Counted from the stretch's first letter, positions 46,401 to 58,147 are shown. The stretch: DNA of 64,000 nt from Timema cristinae (GCA_039000515.1 JBCFYV010000001.1:57087372-57151371); one strand, 5' to 3'. Notes: a model not told the origin generated them from the sequence alone. Numbers and translations are program-made.

Positions 46401-47370
46401 TAAGAACTGTACAAGTTGTATTAAAGAGCAATTGTAAACAAAATAATACCAAACAAATATTCTACAGAGACAATATTAGCCATCAAAAATACCATTGCAA
46501 ACGTAATCACTTCACCAGACCTAGACCTTCATGACAAACAAACTTCAACTGCACGACTACATTTTTACAATAGAAGTAAGACTTTTTGTATGACAACACA
46601 CAAATCTCAAAGAAAACATTAGACTACGTTAAAGGTGGATAGGTTGAGGCAGCCTCATGGACATGTGAATGATAATGCACAAACTGGTTTCTGGAACGGT
46701 ATTACACCAAATAAAGAAACCGTTGAGATGGTAAATTAATCTTAAAAGACATAAAAAAGAAAGAAAAAAAGGAAAATTAAGAAAATTGCAAACCTTTTGC
46801 ACGCAATTCACATTACTTGACGAACACCTGACGTCAGGAGTATTAGAACGATGCATAACCCTGACAAAGGATGGCTAAGGCAAGTTCAAAATCTTAATAA
46901 AAATGGTTATAAGAAATAATATCACACACAACATATTAAGTAAGTTAAATTATATCAAATTATGGATTCAACATTAATACAATAATATTAAGGTATTTAA
47001 TAACATTATTATTATTATTATTATTATTATATTATAGCAACTATCAAATATAATTTAATAAACTTAAAAGAAACTAAAATTACATAAAAAGCTTGATAAC
47101 ATCGCAATACATTAAAGGATTGAAAATAACAACTACCATGAATACGAATTATATAAACCAGAATGAAAGAACCTAAGGCACCTTCACAAACTCCTAATTT
47201 TTAAAAACTATAGCAAAATAAAAATCATAATACAAACAATTTTTTTAACTGTAGTTTATAATATATAAAATATAAACGTGTGTGTGTGTTTATCGCGTCA
47301 GTTCGGGCTAACCACAATTTTCATAATTTTTATTTTATTCAATTGAGGTATTTAACCACGTACACTTTCT
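43500..47370. other. Interval without recognised gene
   Basis: AT-rich. No internal region of the LTR element at 42.97 kb is recognisable, so that remnant is isolated. Confidence 0.6.
45059..45078. other. Possible hAT-type terminal repeat, single end
   Basis: cagggatggcgaaacttttc resembles the ends of many hAT elements (CAGGG-TGGC-AAACTTTT type). The matching inverted end was not found nearby. Confidence 0.25.
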
Positions 47371-47374
47371 GAAC

Positions 47375-47590
47375 CAACTGATTATATCAGCACATGCGAG
47401 TTTCTATAAGCTAGAGCGAAATAGCCTACCAACTTTGCTGGTAGAGGTATTTTCACATACCTTCTAGGTTTATTTTACATGGCAAAATTACATTGGACCA
47501 ACGGCTTTAATTCCCCTCCGTAGGAAGTTGTGCTACTGATTGTTATCGATCAAAAAAAAATCCATTGACCCCAGTTGGGAATTTTCATAT
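47375..47590 (-). mobile_element. Repeat D, second copy
   Basis: Read on the minus strand it contains atcagtagcacaacttccta, then catgtaaaataaacctagaa and tatgtgaaaatacc, matching the copy at 16.9 kb over about 150 bp. Confidence 0.6.
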
Positions 47591-47594
47591 TCAT

Positions 47595-47758
47595 ACTATA
47601 TGAATGGGTAAGGTATAATTTATTGGAAATGTACCCGTATGTGTGAACATGAATTATGGGAAACCAATCAGGAAAAAGAGATCTTTAGATACCCGACAGT
47701 GATTCGAACCTCAATTTCCCCGTCAATGGCAAGTCAAGATTTCGCAAAAAGTGAGCAA
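47595..47758 (-). mobile_element. SINE-B copy, head-to-head with the next one
   Basis: The body (aatgtacccgtatgtgtgaa) and B-box complement (gattcgaacctcaatttccc) are clear. The 3' block is missing. Confidence 0.62.
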
Positions 47759-47759
47759 G

Positions 47760-47955
47760 TCTGGATTTCCTGTAACGGGTATAATCGGAGTTCAAATTCC
47801 AGTCGGGTGAAATGAGAATAATTTTTTTAATGGTTTTCCAACATCTCTCCACGCAAATGTGGGTATATTTCCTCTAAACCTCTAGCTTTCCTATACCTAT
47901 TTCATTATCGCAAGGATTACCCATACAACTCGAACGGTTACTAACAGGCAGTGAA
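47760..47955 (+). mobile_element. SINE-B copy, head-to-head with the previous one
   Basis: The B box gagttcaaattcc, body (ctccacgcaaatgtgggtat) and a decayed 3' block (actcgaacggttactaacag) are visible. Confidence 0.66.
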
Positions 47956-47959
47956 AAAA

Positions 47960-49470
47960 ATAAAAAAAATATTTTCCCTACTGGTGTTGGTGAGCTCTGA
48001 ACTGTTTTTAACATTTTTTTTATGTTGCTGGAAAACCATTTAGTACTCTCTTGACTAACATATTTGTGTTCTAAAATAAATATTTCTGTGTATATTTATT
48101 TTGTTACAAAAAACAACTTTAATAAAGCTATTGAAATGTATTGAGGATTTAATACTAAAACAATGAGACTTTAATTAAATGAATGTAATCGTATTTTCTA
48201 TAAAACAATTTAAATTATAGTAAAGGTACTCAACAATGTTTATTTCACAGCAAACGTTTGTTATTAAAAAAACCCAATTATTTTCCAACCAAAAAAAAAA
48301 AGAAATTAAAAAGAATTCAAATTTCCCTCGAATAACCCTAACGGCGCTCGCCGTATTCCACGAGTTAAAGCCCAACCATTAAAGGTTCTTAGTAAACTTA
48401 TTTTTACATAAAACATGTTTTTATTTTTATTTGAAAAATCTAGAAGACTATTAATCAATTAAGTATAGAACATTCCATTATTTATTTGAGCTTAAGATCA
48501 AATTACAGTGTTTCAAGGATATAAAAAATGAGGAAAATTTAATACTTAGAAAATGAACAAGCAATCACCTGTTGGGAAGGTATAAACACATTTTAATAAT
48601 CACTCCAAGTTCATACGGGTTGCTTATTAGAAAGCCTGTCTCTTAGATGACGTTGCAAATACATGTGACGCCATTTCCGGTGATTTAGTAACATTGAGTA
48701 ACAAATATTAAATTATACTTGTAGCAAAATATAATTATCTAGGTTTTTGTTTTGTTAGAAACTGTCGTAGTGTACGTGTTCTGCAGAAGCGACTTATGAA
48801 TTAAGAGAAACAAGACCCAAAATGGGCGTTGCTGTACTTTCTAGCTAGCCCTTATCACTCATTTGTACTCATTTGCAAAAGGGGTAAAACTTTTACTCGG
48901 GTTCTGTGCACCAGTTAGTAATGTTTGGCCTGTCAAATGAAGTACTGAGTGAAATGAGACAGTTTGACAATCACCAATTCTGCTGGCACAGTAAAAGTAT
49001 GTGTTTGTGTGATAAGAATATATTAGGACATAGCATCAATTATTTTATACCCTCGAAGGAATACTGAACAAAGTATTGGCCAGGGAAGCCCCAATCCTGA
49101 GGGAGGTAAATAAATCACCTCTGAGGATTAGACACAAATTGGAGCAACCGAATGGCGGTGTAGATTTACATGAAACAGATAGGATAATTCAAAACTTAGT
49201 AGGCCTATAGAAAAAAATAAAATAAGGCACATATTGGATCACGAATAGTATGTTGCTGGCCCAAACTACACAATAAGAGAGAAATGTGCTGCGCAAGAAA
49301 TCGCGCTAATCAGTGGCCAAACGAAGGCACCATATAAATATTAATTTCTCTCTTTATCCATCTATTTGGTTCGACCTCTCTTTTTACCCTATTATTTCTC
49401 TTTCAATTTTTTCTCTCTTCTCTCTATCTTTCCATTTATTTCTCACCATTCTTAATACATGATATATATA
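47960..49470. other. Interval without recognised gene
   Basis: AT-rich. 49212-49260 resembles part of the block at 2650. The CT-rich run at 49370-49450 is low complexity. Confidence 0.55.
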
Positions 49471-49474
49471 TAAT

Positions 49475-49605
49475 ATTTTCACTTTTGTGCACTAAATAAT
49501 GTGTGCTAACTGTTGTGACACTATATATATATATATATATATATACAGTTAAAAACGGTGTTATTTTCAGTTAGCACACATTATTCAGTGCATAAACAGT
49601 GAAAT
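49475..49605. repeat. Hairpin with (TA)n loop, older
   Basis: The left arm taaataatgtgtgctaactg is mirrored by cagttagcacacattattca. The pairing continues outward (attttcac / gtgaaat) with mismatches. The centre is a TA run at about 49524-49544. Confidence 0.85.
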
Positions 49606-49619
49606 ACAATGTGTCAAGG

Positions 49620-50215
49620 CCGTGAGTTCGTTCACCGATTTAACATGACACTAAGAACGGGGAGTTCTCGCTCTAAGTGTCAACAACACAACACCGAACA
49701 GCAGTAGTCAGAGCACCACTAATGGTTCCCCCATCATGCACCACTCGGACAAAATGAGGCGTCAGCTGCTGCTCGTGAAACAGTCAGTGCTCTCTGGTTG
49801 ATGGGAAGCAAACAATCGCTACCGGTTGTCGGAAGAGGGCAGCACAAGACGTTAAAACATAGATCTGAGTCATTAGAGGAGATTTAGGAAAAAAATGCCT
49901 CATCATATATTTTATAAGAGCAACTATTACAGATGAGGTTTTGTGACGTCACTGTGGGAACATAAGCCAGTCTCAAGAGAGCAATGATAAGTTCTGGACC
50001 GTGACCTAATAAACATTCCCGACAAGTGTTTTTATCACATTTAAGCATCCTAGATCTACATACTAGGTTTAGACAAAAACACGCACACTGGGTCAAAACA
50101 ACACAACGAACTTACATTTTTACTATATCAAAATTAGCAAAAATTAATTAATGTTTTAACAACCTTGAAAACAGGAAATATCTTCATTTTCAACGAAGTT
50201 TCACGTAAAATGTCG
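49620..50215. other. GC-richer interval without recognised gene
   Basis: Composition differs from the surroundings, but no family or convincing open frame is seen. Confidence 0.45.
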
Positions 50216-50227
50216 TAAATCTAATAT

Positions 50228-50504
50228 TATTATTATTAGCACCGCGTCTTACTACCCGTTCGGGTTATACGCACCTACGCTAATGTGTAATGGTAGGGTG
50301 ATTGCGAGATGAAATGAAGGACCTACAGTTTAACGTGGAATCCGAACCACGGTGGTGGCCTGGCATTCCCCACATTCACAAGATGTCTTGTCAGAGGTGA
50401 AGGAAGGGTTTAGAAATCAGATAAATTTGTACCGGAACCGAGGATTGAACCCCGGACCCCAGCACAGAAGTTAGACACCTTACCCCTATACCACCAGGTC
50501 ACCC
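50228..50504 (-). mobile_element. SINE-A, full-length copy
   Basis: The complete copy has a very short TTA tail and several private substitutions in the head. It is flanked by the exact 12 bp repeat taaatctaatat (50216-50227 and 50505-50516). Confidence 0.93.
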
Positions 50505-50949
50505 TAAATCTAATATCAAACTAAATGTTTAGAAACATGGATATACTTTTCCAAGAACGAATAAAGTAGTTTTAAAATAGGGTCGCCACTTCAAGTTCTA
50601 AGGTGATTGGATTGTTTGAGAAGTTTTGAGGCTTCAAAACTTACATCCTAATAAAAAACACTGCAGTGTGAGGATATTGTTCTGGACTATTCGTGTTTAT
50701 AACGTCAGTCATGTGGAAAGTATAGGCTATTATCTAAACTGTTATAGCCAACAACACTGAACAAAGAAAATATAATAAGAAATACAAATTATTAATTTAA
50801 GGAAGCTATATTAATGACTAGGGACATTTGATATGATTAATGACTAAACTTCACGCTATTATGGTACCGCTTATAATCGAAATTATTATTTTGCATAGTA
50901 AAACCCTTCACCTTTTACATTTATTAACATTAAGTTTGCTAGACTAGCT

Positions 50950-51440
50950 GTCAGGAAAGTAAAACTCATAATAAACAAAACAATAATTTTACCAGTTGTT
51001 CTCTTTGGGTGTGAAAAGTGGTTTCAAAACTTAAGTTACGTGATGAAAACAAATCTAGATGTTCGAAAACAAGGTGCTTTGGAAGATATTTGGTACAAGA
51101 GGCTACAGGGGAGTGGAGAAGGTTACATAATGATCAATCACATACCCTGTACTTATCACTAAACATTTTTAGGATAATCAATTCTCGTATATTACGGTGG
51201 GTAGGACACGCAGCGAGAATGGAAGACTATAGAACCGTGCTTATAATATTGACTGGCAAACCCAATGTAAAGAAACCATTGGTAAGATCTATACACAGTT
51301 GGAAGGTTAACATTAGAATGGACCTGGAAGATACAGGGTGTGATGAAGTGGACTGATGGAACTAGCTCAAGATAGCGATAGATGGCGTACTTTTGTGTAA
51401 GTGCAGCGATGAAATTTCGAAATCCTAATGCCATGGAGTT
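50950..51440 (+). pseudogene. Non-LTR retrotransposon 3' end, second family
   Basis: Recognisable pieces are IINKTIILPVVLFGCEKWF near 50970-51026, then a stretch with TGEWRRLHND, then ILRWVGHAARMEDYRTV near 51190-51240, then VNIRMDLEDTGCDEVD before a stop at 51354. After that the sequence continues with LAQ-D-D-W-like codons and FRNP. This is the thumb and C-terminal tail of a LINE reverse transcriptase with several frameshifts. The catalytic part is absent. It belongs to the same family as the fragments flanking the 48/49 bp array at 58.8-60.7 kb: the last 60 bases align closely with 60640-60705. Confidence 0.85.
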
Positions 51441-51705
51441 AACACAAGTATGAGATATATATCGTTATTATTTTAAAAAAACATGTAAAGGTATAACATT
51501 AAAATTCTTTCAATGACCTAATGTCTTTACATAAAATTGCAAGTTTCTATAAACTACACATAACAACCCAGAATTATATTTGATTATCCTATGTTTACGA
51601 TATCAGCAATCATATATATTTTCTTCCACACAATTTTCTTTTAAATAAGACAGTTAAAACAACCTTTTCAAAACATATCATCGTAAATAATGAGCTCAAT
51701 TATAC

Positions 51706-51742
51706 TCCCCCCCCCCCCCATACACACACACACACACACACC
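51706..51742 (+). repeat. C-run followed by (CA)n
   Basis: A homopolymer of C is followed by CA repeats. Similar C-runs lie at 11812-11826, 53950-53968 and 57600-57610. Their length in an assembly is unreliable. Confidence 0.9.
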
Positions 51743-52179
51743 GAATCTCCACCTATCAAAATGTCACATGTGGTTGACCACCGCATGTTGGGCGTGTGTC
51801 TCCACCAACCCTCGGTCAGGCAATATATCATAAAGAGGACACAGGGTTGTCAAAGAGGGTGAGCTCTTCAGTGTCGATGTGAACCCTCCCAATTTGTCGC
51901 TACTATACCACTTCCTGCCTTTGTTGAGCAACTCCGGGAATAGTTTTAAGGTTTTATTGGCTTTGCAGACAAGAAGGTCGTAACTTTAGACTAAATCTCA
52001 ATGTTTTGGGGTTACATTATGAGTCGAAGATAGGAATGTTAGTGCTTGAAGAATTTATGAATCGGAACGAAGGCTGAAAGAGGTGTGTTTGTGATAATTG
52101 AGATAACTAATGATATATTCATTCCAATCTCTATGTACTGTGTCTCAAATCTTTGATCGAGACGTAAGAAGGCACCGAG

Positions 52180-52229
52180 CATTCCGAACTTCACTAATAT
52201 CAACAAGTTTCAAGCGTTAATTATAGCTA

Positions 52230-52277
<48 letters not shown>

Positions 52278-52327
52278 TAGCTATAATTAACGCTTGAAAC
52301 TTGTTGATATTAGTGAAGTTCGGAATG
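52180..52327. repeat. Perfect hairpin with (TA)n loop
   Basis: Arms of about 53 bp (cattccgaacttcactaata ... agctactga and its exact complement ending tcggaatg) surround a TA run at 52232-52275. I see no mismatch in the arms. Confidence 0.95.
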
Positions 52328-53307
52328 TATATATATATATACACATACATATATGAACGTTTAGCTTTAGAGTTATTAAATGTTTTCCTCAAAGATGAAT
52401 TGGTAGCAAGGGATCCCTTGAATGGCCTGTTAAACACCAGATTTGAACCAAATGGATTTTTTTTAATCCCTGTTAACGTTTAAAAGTCCATTGCTTACGC
52501 AACTCTTGTGTATTATGTTTACGTTTTAAGAGAAAGTATCGTAAATAGATGTGAGCTAATGCACAACACCTCAGGTTAACTCACCAGAGTACGACAAAGC
52601 ATGAACCGCTGGCTCAGAGGATACATCGAAGCAACAAAATGGTCTTCCTGTGTGTTTGTTTGTTTTCCTTAAACTTGTTTAGTTGCATTATTTCTGCTTT
52701 TGGATTGATTATTAAATGAACAATACAATTCCTCCTACCTTAGAAACTAAGCTGAACTAGACCCATGTTTATATGAAATTGTCTTAATGTTTGGTCAATG
52801 GGAATACACACCTGGAATATTTGACATCAATTAAAATACACCAGTATTTTATATAAATACATACATACATACATACACACACAAACATATATATGTGTGT
52901 GGACAACAAACCTTTTGTATCCCATCTTCAACTTTTGTCTCCAGGCGAGATACAAAAATAAGACAATCTAAAAGTAATAGGAGTCCAAATAAGGATGATA
53001 CGTAGAACGTGGCATCTGCAACCAAACGGAAACATGATCAAATATTTGTAGTTGAGGTTAGTGAAGTTAAGTGGCAGTGAGTAAGAGACCTTCCCAGCAC
53101 TTCCGGCCACTGTGGGCGGGGAACAGAACGAGACCTGGTTAACATTGCCCTCCCCGGCACTTCAGACAGTCAAAACACACTGGGAGAGTTACTGGGGTGG
53201 GAGTGAAATATACGTCGATTAAAAACAAGTGATGGGGGCGGAGAGGGGCGACTAAACAGTCGGGAGTAGGTCCTGCCAAGTAGATATTTTATTTGTAATT
53301 TGTACTT

Positions 53308-53690
53308 TTAGCACCATGGTTAATAGTGACTTAATACTATTATTATTATTAGCACCGCGTCTTACTACCCGTTCGGGTTATACGCACTTACGCTAATGTG
53401 TAATGGTAGTGTGATTGTGAGATGAAATGGAGGACCTACAGTTTAACGTGGAATCCGAACCACGGTGGCGGCCTGGACTTAATACTAAAGGTAAGAAAGG
53501 AAGGAAGGTAGTGTGAAGGTCAATATCCCCATATTAGCGTGGGGAGAGGATAAGAAAACCACAGAAATAAATCAAATTTGTAAAGAAAGTACCTCGGTCC
53601 AACTGACCTCAAACTCGCCATCACCACCAATCCAGTCTATTGCTAGGCTGACACCTAAGACCAGGTGACCAATGTTACTATTACCTGTTA
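53308..53690 (-). mobile_element. SINE-B copy split by a SINE-A
   Basis: The 3' end (ttttagcaccatggttaata) lies left of the SINE-A at 53340-53475. The body (ttagcgtggggagaggataa), the B-box complement and the head lie to its right. The nesting gives a relative age: this SINE-B came first. Confidence 0.65.
53340..53475 (-). mobile_element. SINE-A copy, strongly 5'-truncated, nested in SINE-B
   Basis: The tail, 3' block and about half of the body are present. The exact 12 bp target duplication gacttaatacta lies at 53328-53339 and 53476-53487. The flanks on both sides belong to one older minus-strand SINE-B, so this copy split that element. Confidence 0.92.
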
Positions 53691-54149
53691 GGGGAAATCA
53701 CAGAAGGTATTTTTAAGGAGGTATCAAGCAATCTGTAAGGAGGCTAATGTTTTATTGCCCATTTAGAAGAGTATTGTTATGCTATTTCAATCATCAAAAG
53801 TATCTAGGTAACATCGTATAAGACGATTGTAAATAATATTTTAAACAATAATTATAATGGTTCAAGACCTAACTAAAATTCACCGCACATGCGTACTTTA
53901 AACAAGAAAGTGAAGGCTCAATACCAACCGGATGTATTGTAGATGTCTAACCCCCCCCCTCCCCCCTCCCTTCACCCACATACACAAGCACATCGTGTTT
54001 TTAATATTTTACTCAGGTAAATGCTTGAATAGTTCTTTTCAATCAATATGTTCATCCTTTTTCTATTATTATAAGACAAAAAATTGTAATAAGCTGATGT
54101 GGAAAAAATATAACACGCGGATTAAATACCAACCTGATTTAGTTTTCTA

Positions 54150-54285
54150 GCGACGAGGAGGTCAAGATTCAAATTATGGTCGAATGCACTAAGGTGGTTT
54201 ATCCTCAATTATTTCACACTCATTCTCCAAAGAAATTTAAGTACATTTCCTTTCAAATGTATCTTCGAAATCCTTTGCGTTATTA
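54150..54285 (+). mobile_element. SINE-B fragment, diverged
   Basis: The segment gacgaggaggtcaagattca resembles the B-box region and a degraded body follows. The 3' block is absent. Confidence 0.5.
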
Positions 54286-54289
54286 AAGT

Positions 54290-54655
54290 GCAGCGTAGGT
54301 AGTACGAAGCTTCAGGGGAAAAAATTAACACTTTCCTGGAAGCCTCCACGCACAATTGGCTTACTAGCCTGATGGTTAGGATCACTAAGTATGGTCGGCA
54401 CATCTTGTATTCACTACCCACCCACCCATTGCCCCAGCACTGTCCCTGTGAGTGACCTCTGACCCCTGTTCAATAGAAGCGCTGCTAGCCGCAGTCATTG
54501 TTCCCCCGCACAGCCAACAACTCGGCGGGTGCCTGTAACTAAACAATGTAGGACCCCCACTCGCATCTCTCCGTGGCCACAACCTTCAAGGCAACGAGCA
54601 AACTAGGATTATTTCTATACATTCCATATTTATTCATGACATTTATAGAACTGGA
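54290..54655. other. GC-rich island without recognised gene
   Basis: A 65-residue minus-strand open frame (54385-54582) begins with ATG and is GC-rich, but shows no domain. It could be an exon or untranslated region, or transposon debris. Confidence 0.35.
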
Positions 54656-54658
54656 CTG

Positions 54659-55058
54659 TTAAGGTGCGGCCTAAGGGAGCGCAAGTATTTTTATAGTTTT
54701 TATAGAATTGAAGTTTTTTGGACAAAATAAATAAAATATTTCTCCAGTATCAACATAGAGTTTTGTATTCTGAACATGCTGATAAGAGTTTTGTATTCTG
54801 AACATGCTGATATCAACAAACCTTGGATCTCTGTCAAGGGTGTCTTGGAATTTGGTCAATACTTTCTTAATAAAGAGAAAAAGTTTTGACAAAATTCTAG
54901 GATACACTTGACAGATATTCAAGATCTGTTGATATTAGAATGTGCGGAATACAAAACTCTATGTTGATACTGGAGAAATATTTTATTTATTTTGTCCAAA
55001 AAATTCCAATACTCTAAAAACTGTAAAAATACTTGCGCTCCCTTTGGCCGCACCTTAA
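54659..55058. mobile_element. TTAA-flanked MITE, copy 2 (long inverted repeats)
   Basis: This is a 400 bp element with TTAA at both ends. Its inverted repeats begin ggtgcggcctaagggagcgc and, with interruptions, extend for well over 100 bp on each side; for example atttctccagtatcaacata is mirrored at 54960-54980. A 28 bp direct repeat (gagttttgtattctgaacat and following) is duplicated in tandem at about 54758-54813. The open frame 54671-54922 is accidental. TTAA target duplications are typical of the piggyBac superfamily; that assignment is inference. Confidence 0.85.
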
Positions 55059-55374
55059 GTTGTATGGGCTATGGTTATAGTGGAAACCTCATCACTGGCA
55101 CATTAGCTCCGACCACTTATTAGATTATCCAACAGAGATATTGACACGATGCATATTCAGGTGTGATACAGCAACGTCTCACGGCTCTCGAGCCCTGGCA
55201 CCTTAGTTTCTTACCAACAGCATATCTACGGGATTGTTTCTGGGATGTTGAGCTACATTGAAAGTAAAGTTATAGTTATGAGAATCTTATCCAATGCTAA
55301 AATATGAAATGGAAAACACGTTCATCTTAATACTGCTCATGTGATTCATTTCAAATAGTAGAGCGTTAGTTAGA

Positions 55375-55925
55375 TAGAAAGCGAAGAGCGTAAAGTATCT
55401 TGGTAGTGTGATCGAGGCAAAAGGGGGGACGCAGAGAAGGGGAGAGGTATTCTACAGATATTCAAGAGACCTACTATGGAAACGAGAAGTGCCCCTTAAG
55501 TGTAAGGAAGAGCTGTAAAGAGTATACTTCATACCCATAGTTAAGTATGCAGCAGAAACTTGGACTTTGGATAAAACAGTGAGACAGTGAAACAGTGGAG
55601 ACCATGGGAATGAAATTTTTGAGAAGCATGCTAGCTTTCCCCAGAAGAGATAGGGTTATGAATGAAGAAGTAGAATCTAGAATTGGGGTACAGGGGTTAC
55701 ATGAGATAGTAGAGGATGAGATGGTATGGACACGTAATGTGGACGGAAGAGGAGAGGATTTCAATAAGATTAATGGATAGGAAGTATGTAGGGAAGAGAC
55801 CGCAAGGAAGACCAAGGAAGAGGTGGAGAGTGGACGAGAGTGCAGGAGGAAGAATGGTGAAAGGACAGAGGCATTTTATTAAAACGGACCTGGCCACAGG
55901 CTGGAAATAGCCCATGATGATGATG
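55375..55925 (+). pseudogene. Non-LTR retrotransposon 3' end, third family
   Basis: Pieces in different frames read KYLGSVIEAKGGTQRRGEV, DLLWKREVPLKCKEEL, PIVKYAAETWTLDKTV, MGMKFLRSMLAFPRRDRVMN, RWYGHVMWTEEERISIR and KYVGKRPQGRPRKRW, in the expected order for a LINE reverse transcriptase C-terminal region. At least three frame breaks are needed to join them. A (GATGATGATG)-type simple tail at 55914-55936 follows and is consistent with the 3' end. The short open frames 55595-55780 and 55716-55910 are parts of it; the minus-strand frames are shadows. Confidence 0.88.
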
Positions 55926-56039
55926 GTGATGATGATTATAATAATAAAGACCTACTTAGAAACCAGTGAACATAATCTATTATGTTCAGGTGATAATAAA
56001 AATTAGGTAGCTCACCCATTATACCTCGATAATATATTT

Positions 56040-56270
56040 TATTTTAACACGTCCTACTACCCGTTCGAGTTGTACGGCTATGCACTAATTATTCTAATGG
56101 GTTATAATGAGAAGGGTTTAATTTAGAGGAAGTGTACCTGCATTTGTACGAAAAAACGGGGGGAGGGAACCTCAGTGCACCTGAGCGGGATCGAACCTCG
56201 ATCTCCTCGTCATAGGCAGTCAAGTATAGTGCGAGAGTGACGCCTTAGACCATGTGGCCACCACAGCGGG
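56040..56270 (-). mobile_element. SINE-B, full-length copy
   Basis: Head, body and 3' block are all recognisable. The imperfect 13 bp target duplication is tacctcgataata (56022-56034) and tacctctataata (56271-56283), with one mismatch. Confidence 0.87.
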
Positions 56271-56519
56271 TACCTCTATAATAGAGAACACACAGTGATC
56301 AACGGACAAAATTCTTGTCTGTCAGGAATTTCCCATGGAACATGATATTTGGTTCCACCAAGAATCACCCATGGACCATGGAACTAATTATAAGATATGG
56401 AATATCAGTTGGGATGTGACTGGGTTTGAGCTTCTGAAATATGTTTAAGGTACTTTTAAATAAGAATGGTATTTAATAACCTAAACCATTAGAACTCTAT
56501 TTACTTAAAGTTAAATCGT

Positions 56520-56745
56520 AATAGACTTGATTGCCAATGACGGGGAGGTAGAGGATTGAATCTCAGGCGGTTAGAATGAGGATGTTTTTCAGCTGTGACT
56601 TATTACTCAGGACTTTCCAACCCCTCTCCACGCTAACACGGCTGTACTTTCTATAAACCATCTTTCTAATCCCTGCCCTGTACTTTCTATAAATCATCTT
56701 TTTAATCCCTGCCCATTAAATTAAGTAAATCGTAGACTTTGTGTT
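56520..56745 (+). mobile_element. SINE-B copy with internal tandem duplication
   Basis: The B-box region and body (cccctctccacgctaacacg) are present. About 36 bp (tgtactttctataaaccatc and following) is repeated once in tandem around 56644-56717, with two differences. The 3' block is missing. Confidence 0.62.
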
Positions 56746-56749
56746 GTTA

Positions 56750-58145
56750 AACATACTTGTAAGTAGTAACATTCTTCAAAAGTTGAATTTTTAACTAACC
56801 AAAAGTGATCCGATTCGTTTAGTTTGTACGATAGTTTCATTAAATTAAGTATTATTGCTGGAAGTTGGATAGCATCGCATTAGGTTAAGCGTATTTTTAA
56901 GTAAGTTGCCTACCTATGGCGTCATGAAAAATCAAGATAAGAATTCATGTGTTAGTGAATTTACGTTTTATCCAGCAGGTTTTTAAAATATAACGTTGAA
57001 ATAAAAAACATAAATTCTTTAATAATTCTAAAAATAGTCCTACACTGTCACAACATTATTATTTTTATCTTGAAGAAGTTATTAAACTTTTTTTTAATAA
57101 ATCTACAACTTGAGCTGTTTGGCTTGGCTACGTTCAAATGGCCTGTAGGAGTCTTCCTGCCAGGTTATAGATTAAAAGAATACCGTGGTAGCAAAATATC
57201 TAGAATAGGAAACAATAAAAAGTTATTTTAAAAAGCGTGTCAATGTTTTCATGGCATAAATAGTATAGTGACTTTGTAAACTCGTCAGAAGAAGAGGGGA
57301 AGTGTTATAAGTAGATAAACAATAGGCTTCGCAGAATGAACTGCTCATTTTCTTACCTCTATTTCTATTTCATACAACTATAGTTAAGATGCAACCCGCT
57401 TAGCAAAGTAGCTTCGAAATCGGCAACGTCGATAAACAGATATGCTTGTTATGGAATACATAGCCTACTTAGCTAGAAGTTTTGACACCTCACATCTGAC
57501 AACACTGTGCTATACTCATCCTCTAAACTGTTCACGTACCACGAATAACCTTCGTGTCCAAATGTCAAGAGATCAAGGGGGAAGGCGTCACCCCCTACGC
57601 CCCCCCCCCCTCAATTTATGCATTATCTTCCCGAGCGCAGGGTACGTATTAAAATCACGGCAACGTATAATTTGGTGTCAATACCTCATTAAACAGCGCC
57701 ACGAATAAATCTGATAATAACAGTTGACAAGATCTTGTTTGTTAAACACTGGGTTTACCTGGAATACTTAAGGGATGCTACGACTTGTTTATGACTTGAC
57801 TGTTTTATGGTTCAATCTTGTTTTTTTTAATTTTTATTCTTGATGAAAAAGCAATAAAATTCGCGGAGGTTATATTTTAAATAAATACTTTGCACAGAAA
57901 TGGTTGACTCACGTTGACGTGGTTTATCGATTAATAAGGTGGATCACTGAAGTAATAGCTCCTACATCGATCCCAGTGATAGTTAATATTTTTATTAATT
58001 GTGTATGGCATTGTTATAGGATATTACCTTGATTTAAATTCTAGATGTTGAGTACAAAAGCTATTAAGTTAGTTTCTAAGGCACTGTCCAAATGTGTAGG
58101 AATGCTTCAAAGTAGGCATATGAGCGAATTTGCTTTTTTTTTTTA
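56750..58145. other. Interval without recognised gene
   Basis: AT-rich; an 88-residue open frame at 57442-57708 contains a C-run and shows no domain. Confidence 0.55.
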
Positions 58146-58147
58146 CT

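Larger units (their letters stand above)
51445..53305. other. Interval without recognised gene
   Basis: Contains the perfect hairpin at 52180 and microsatellites; otherwise nothing recognised. Confidence 0.55.

Noticed and set aside
52210..52437. Open frames at the 52.2 kb hairpin with poly-YI stretches
   Set aside because: They are translations of a TA microsatellite and its inverted arms.
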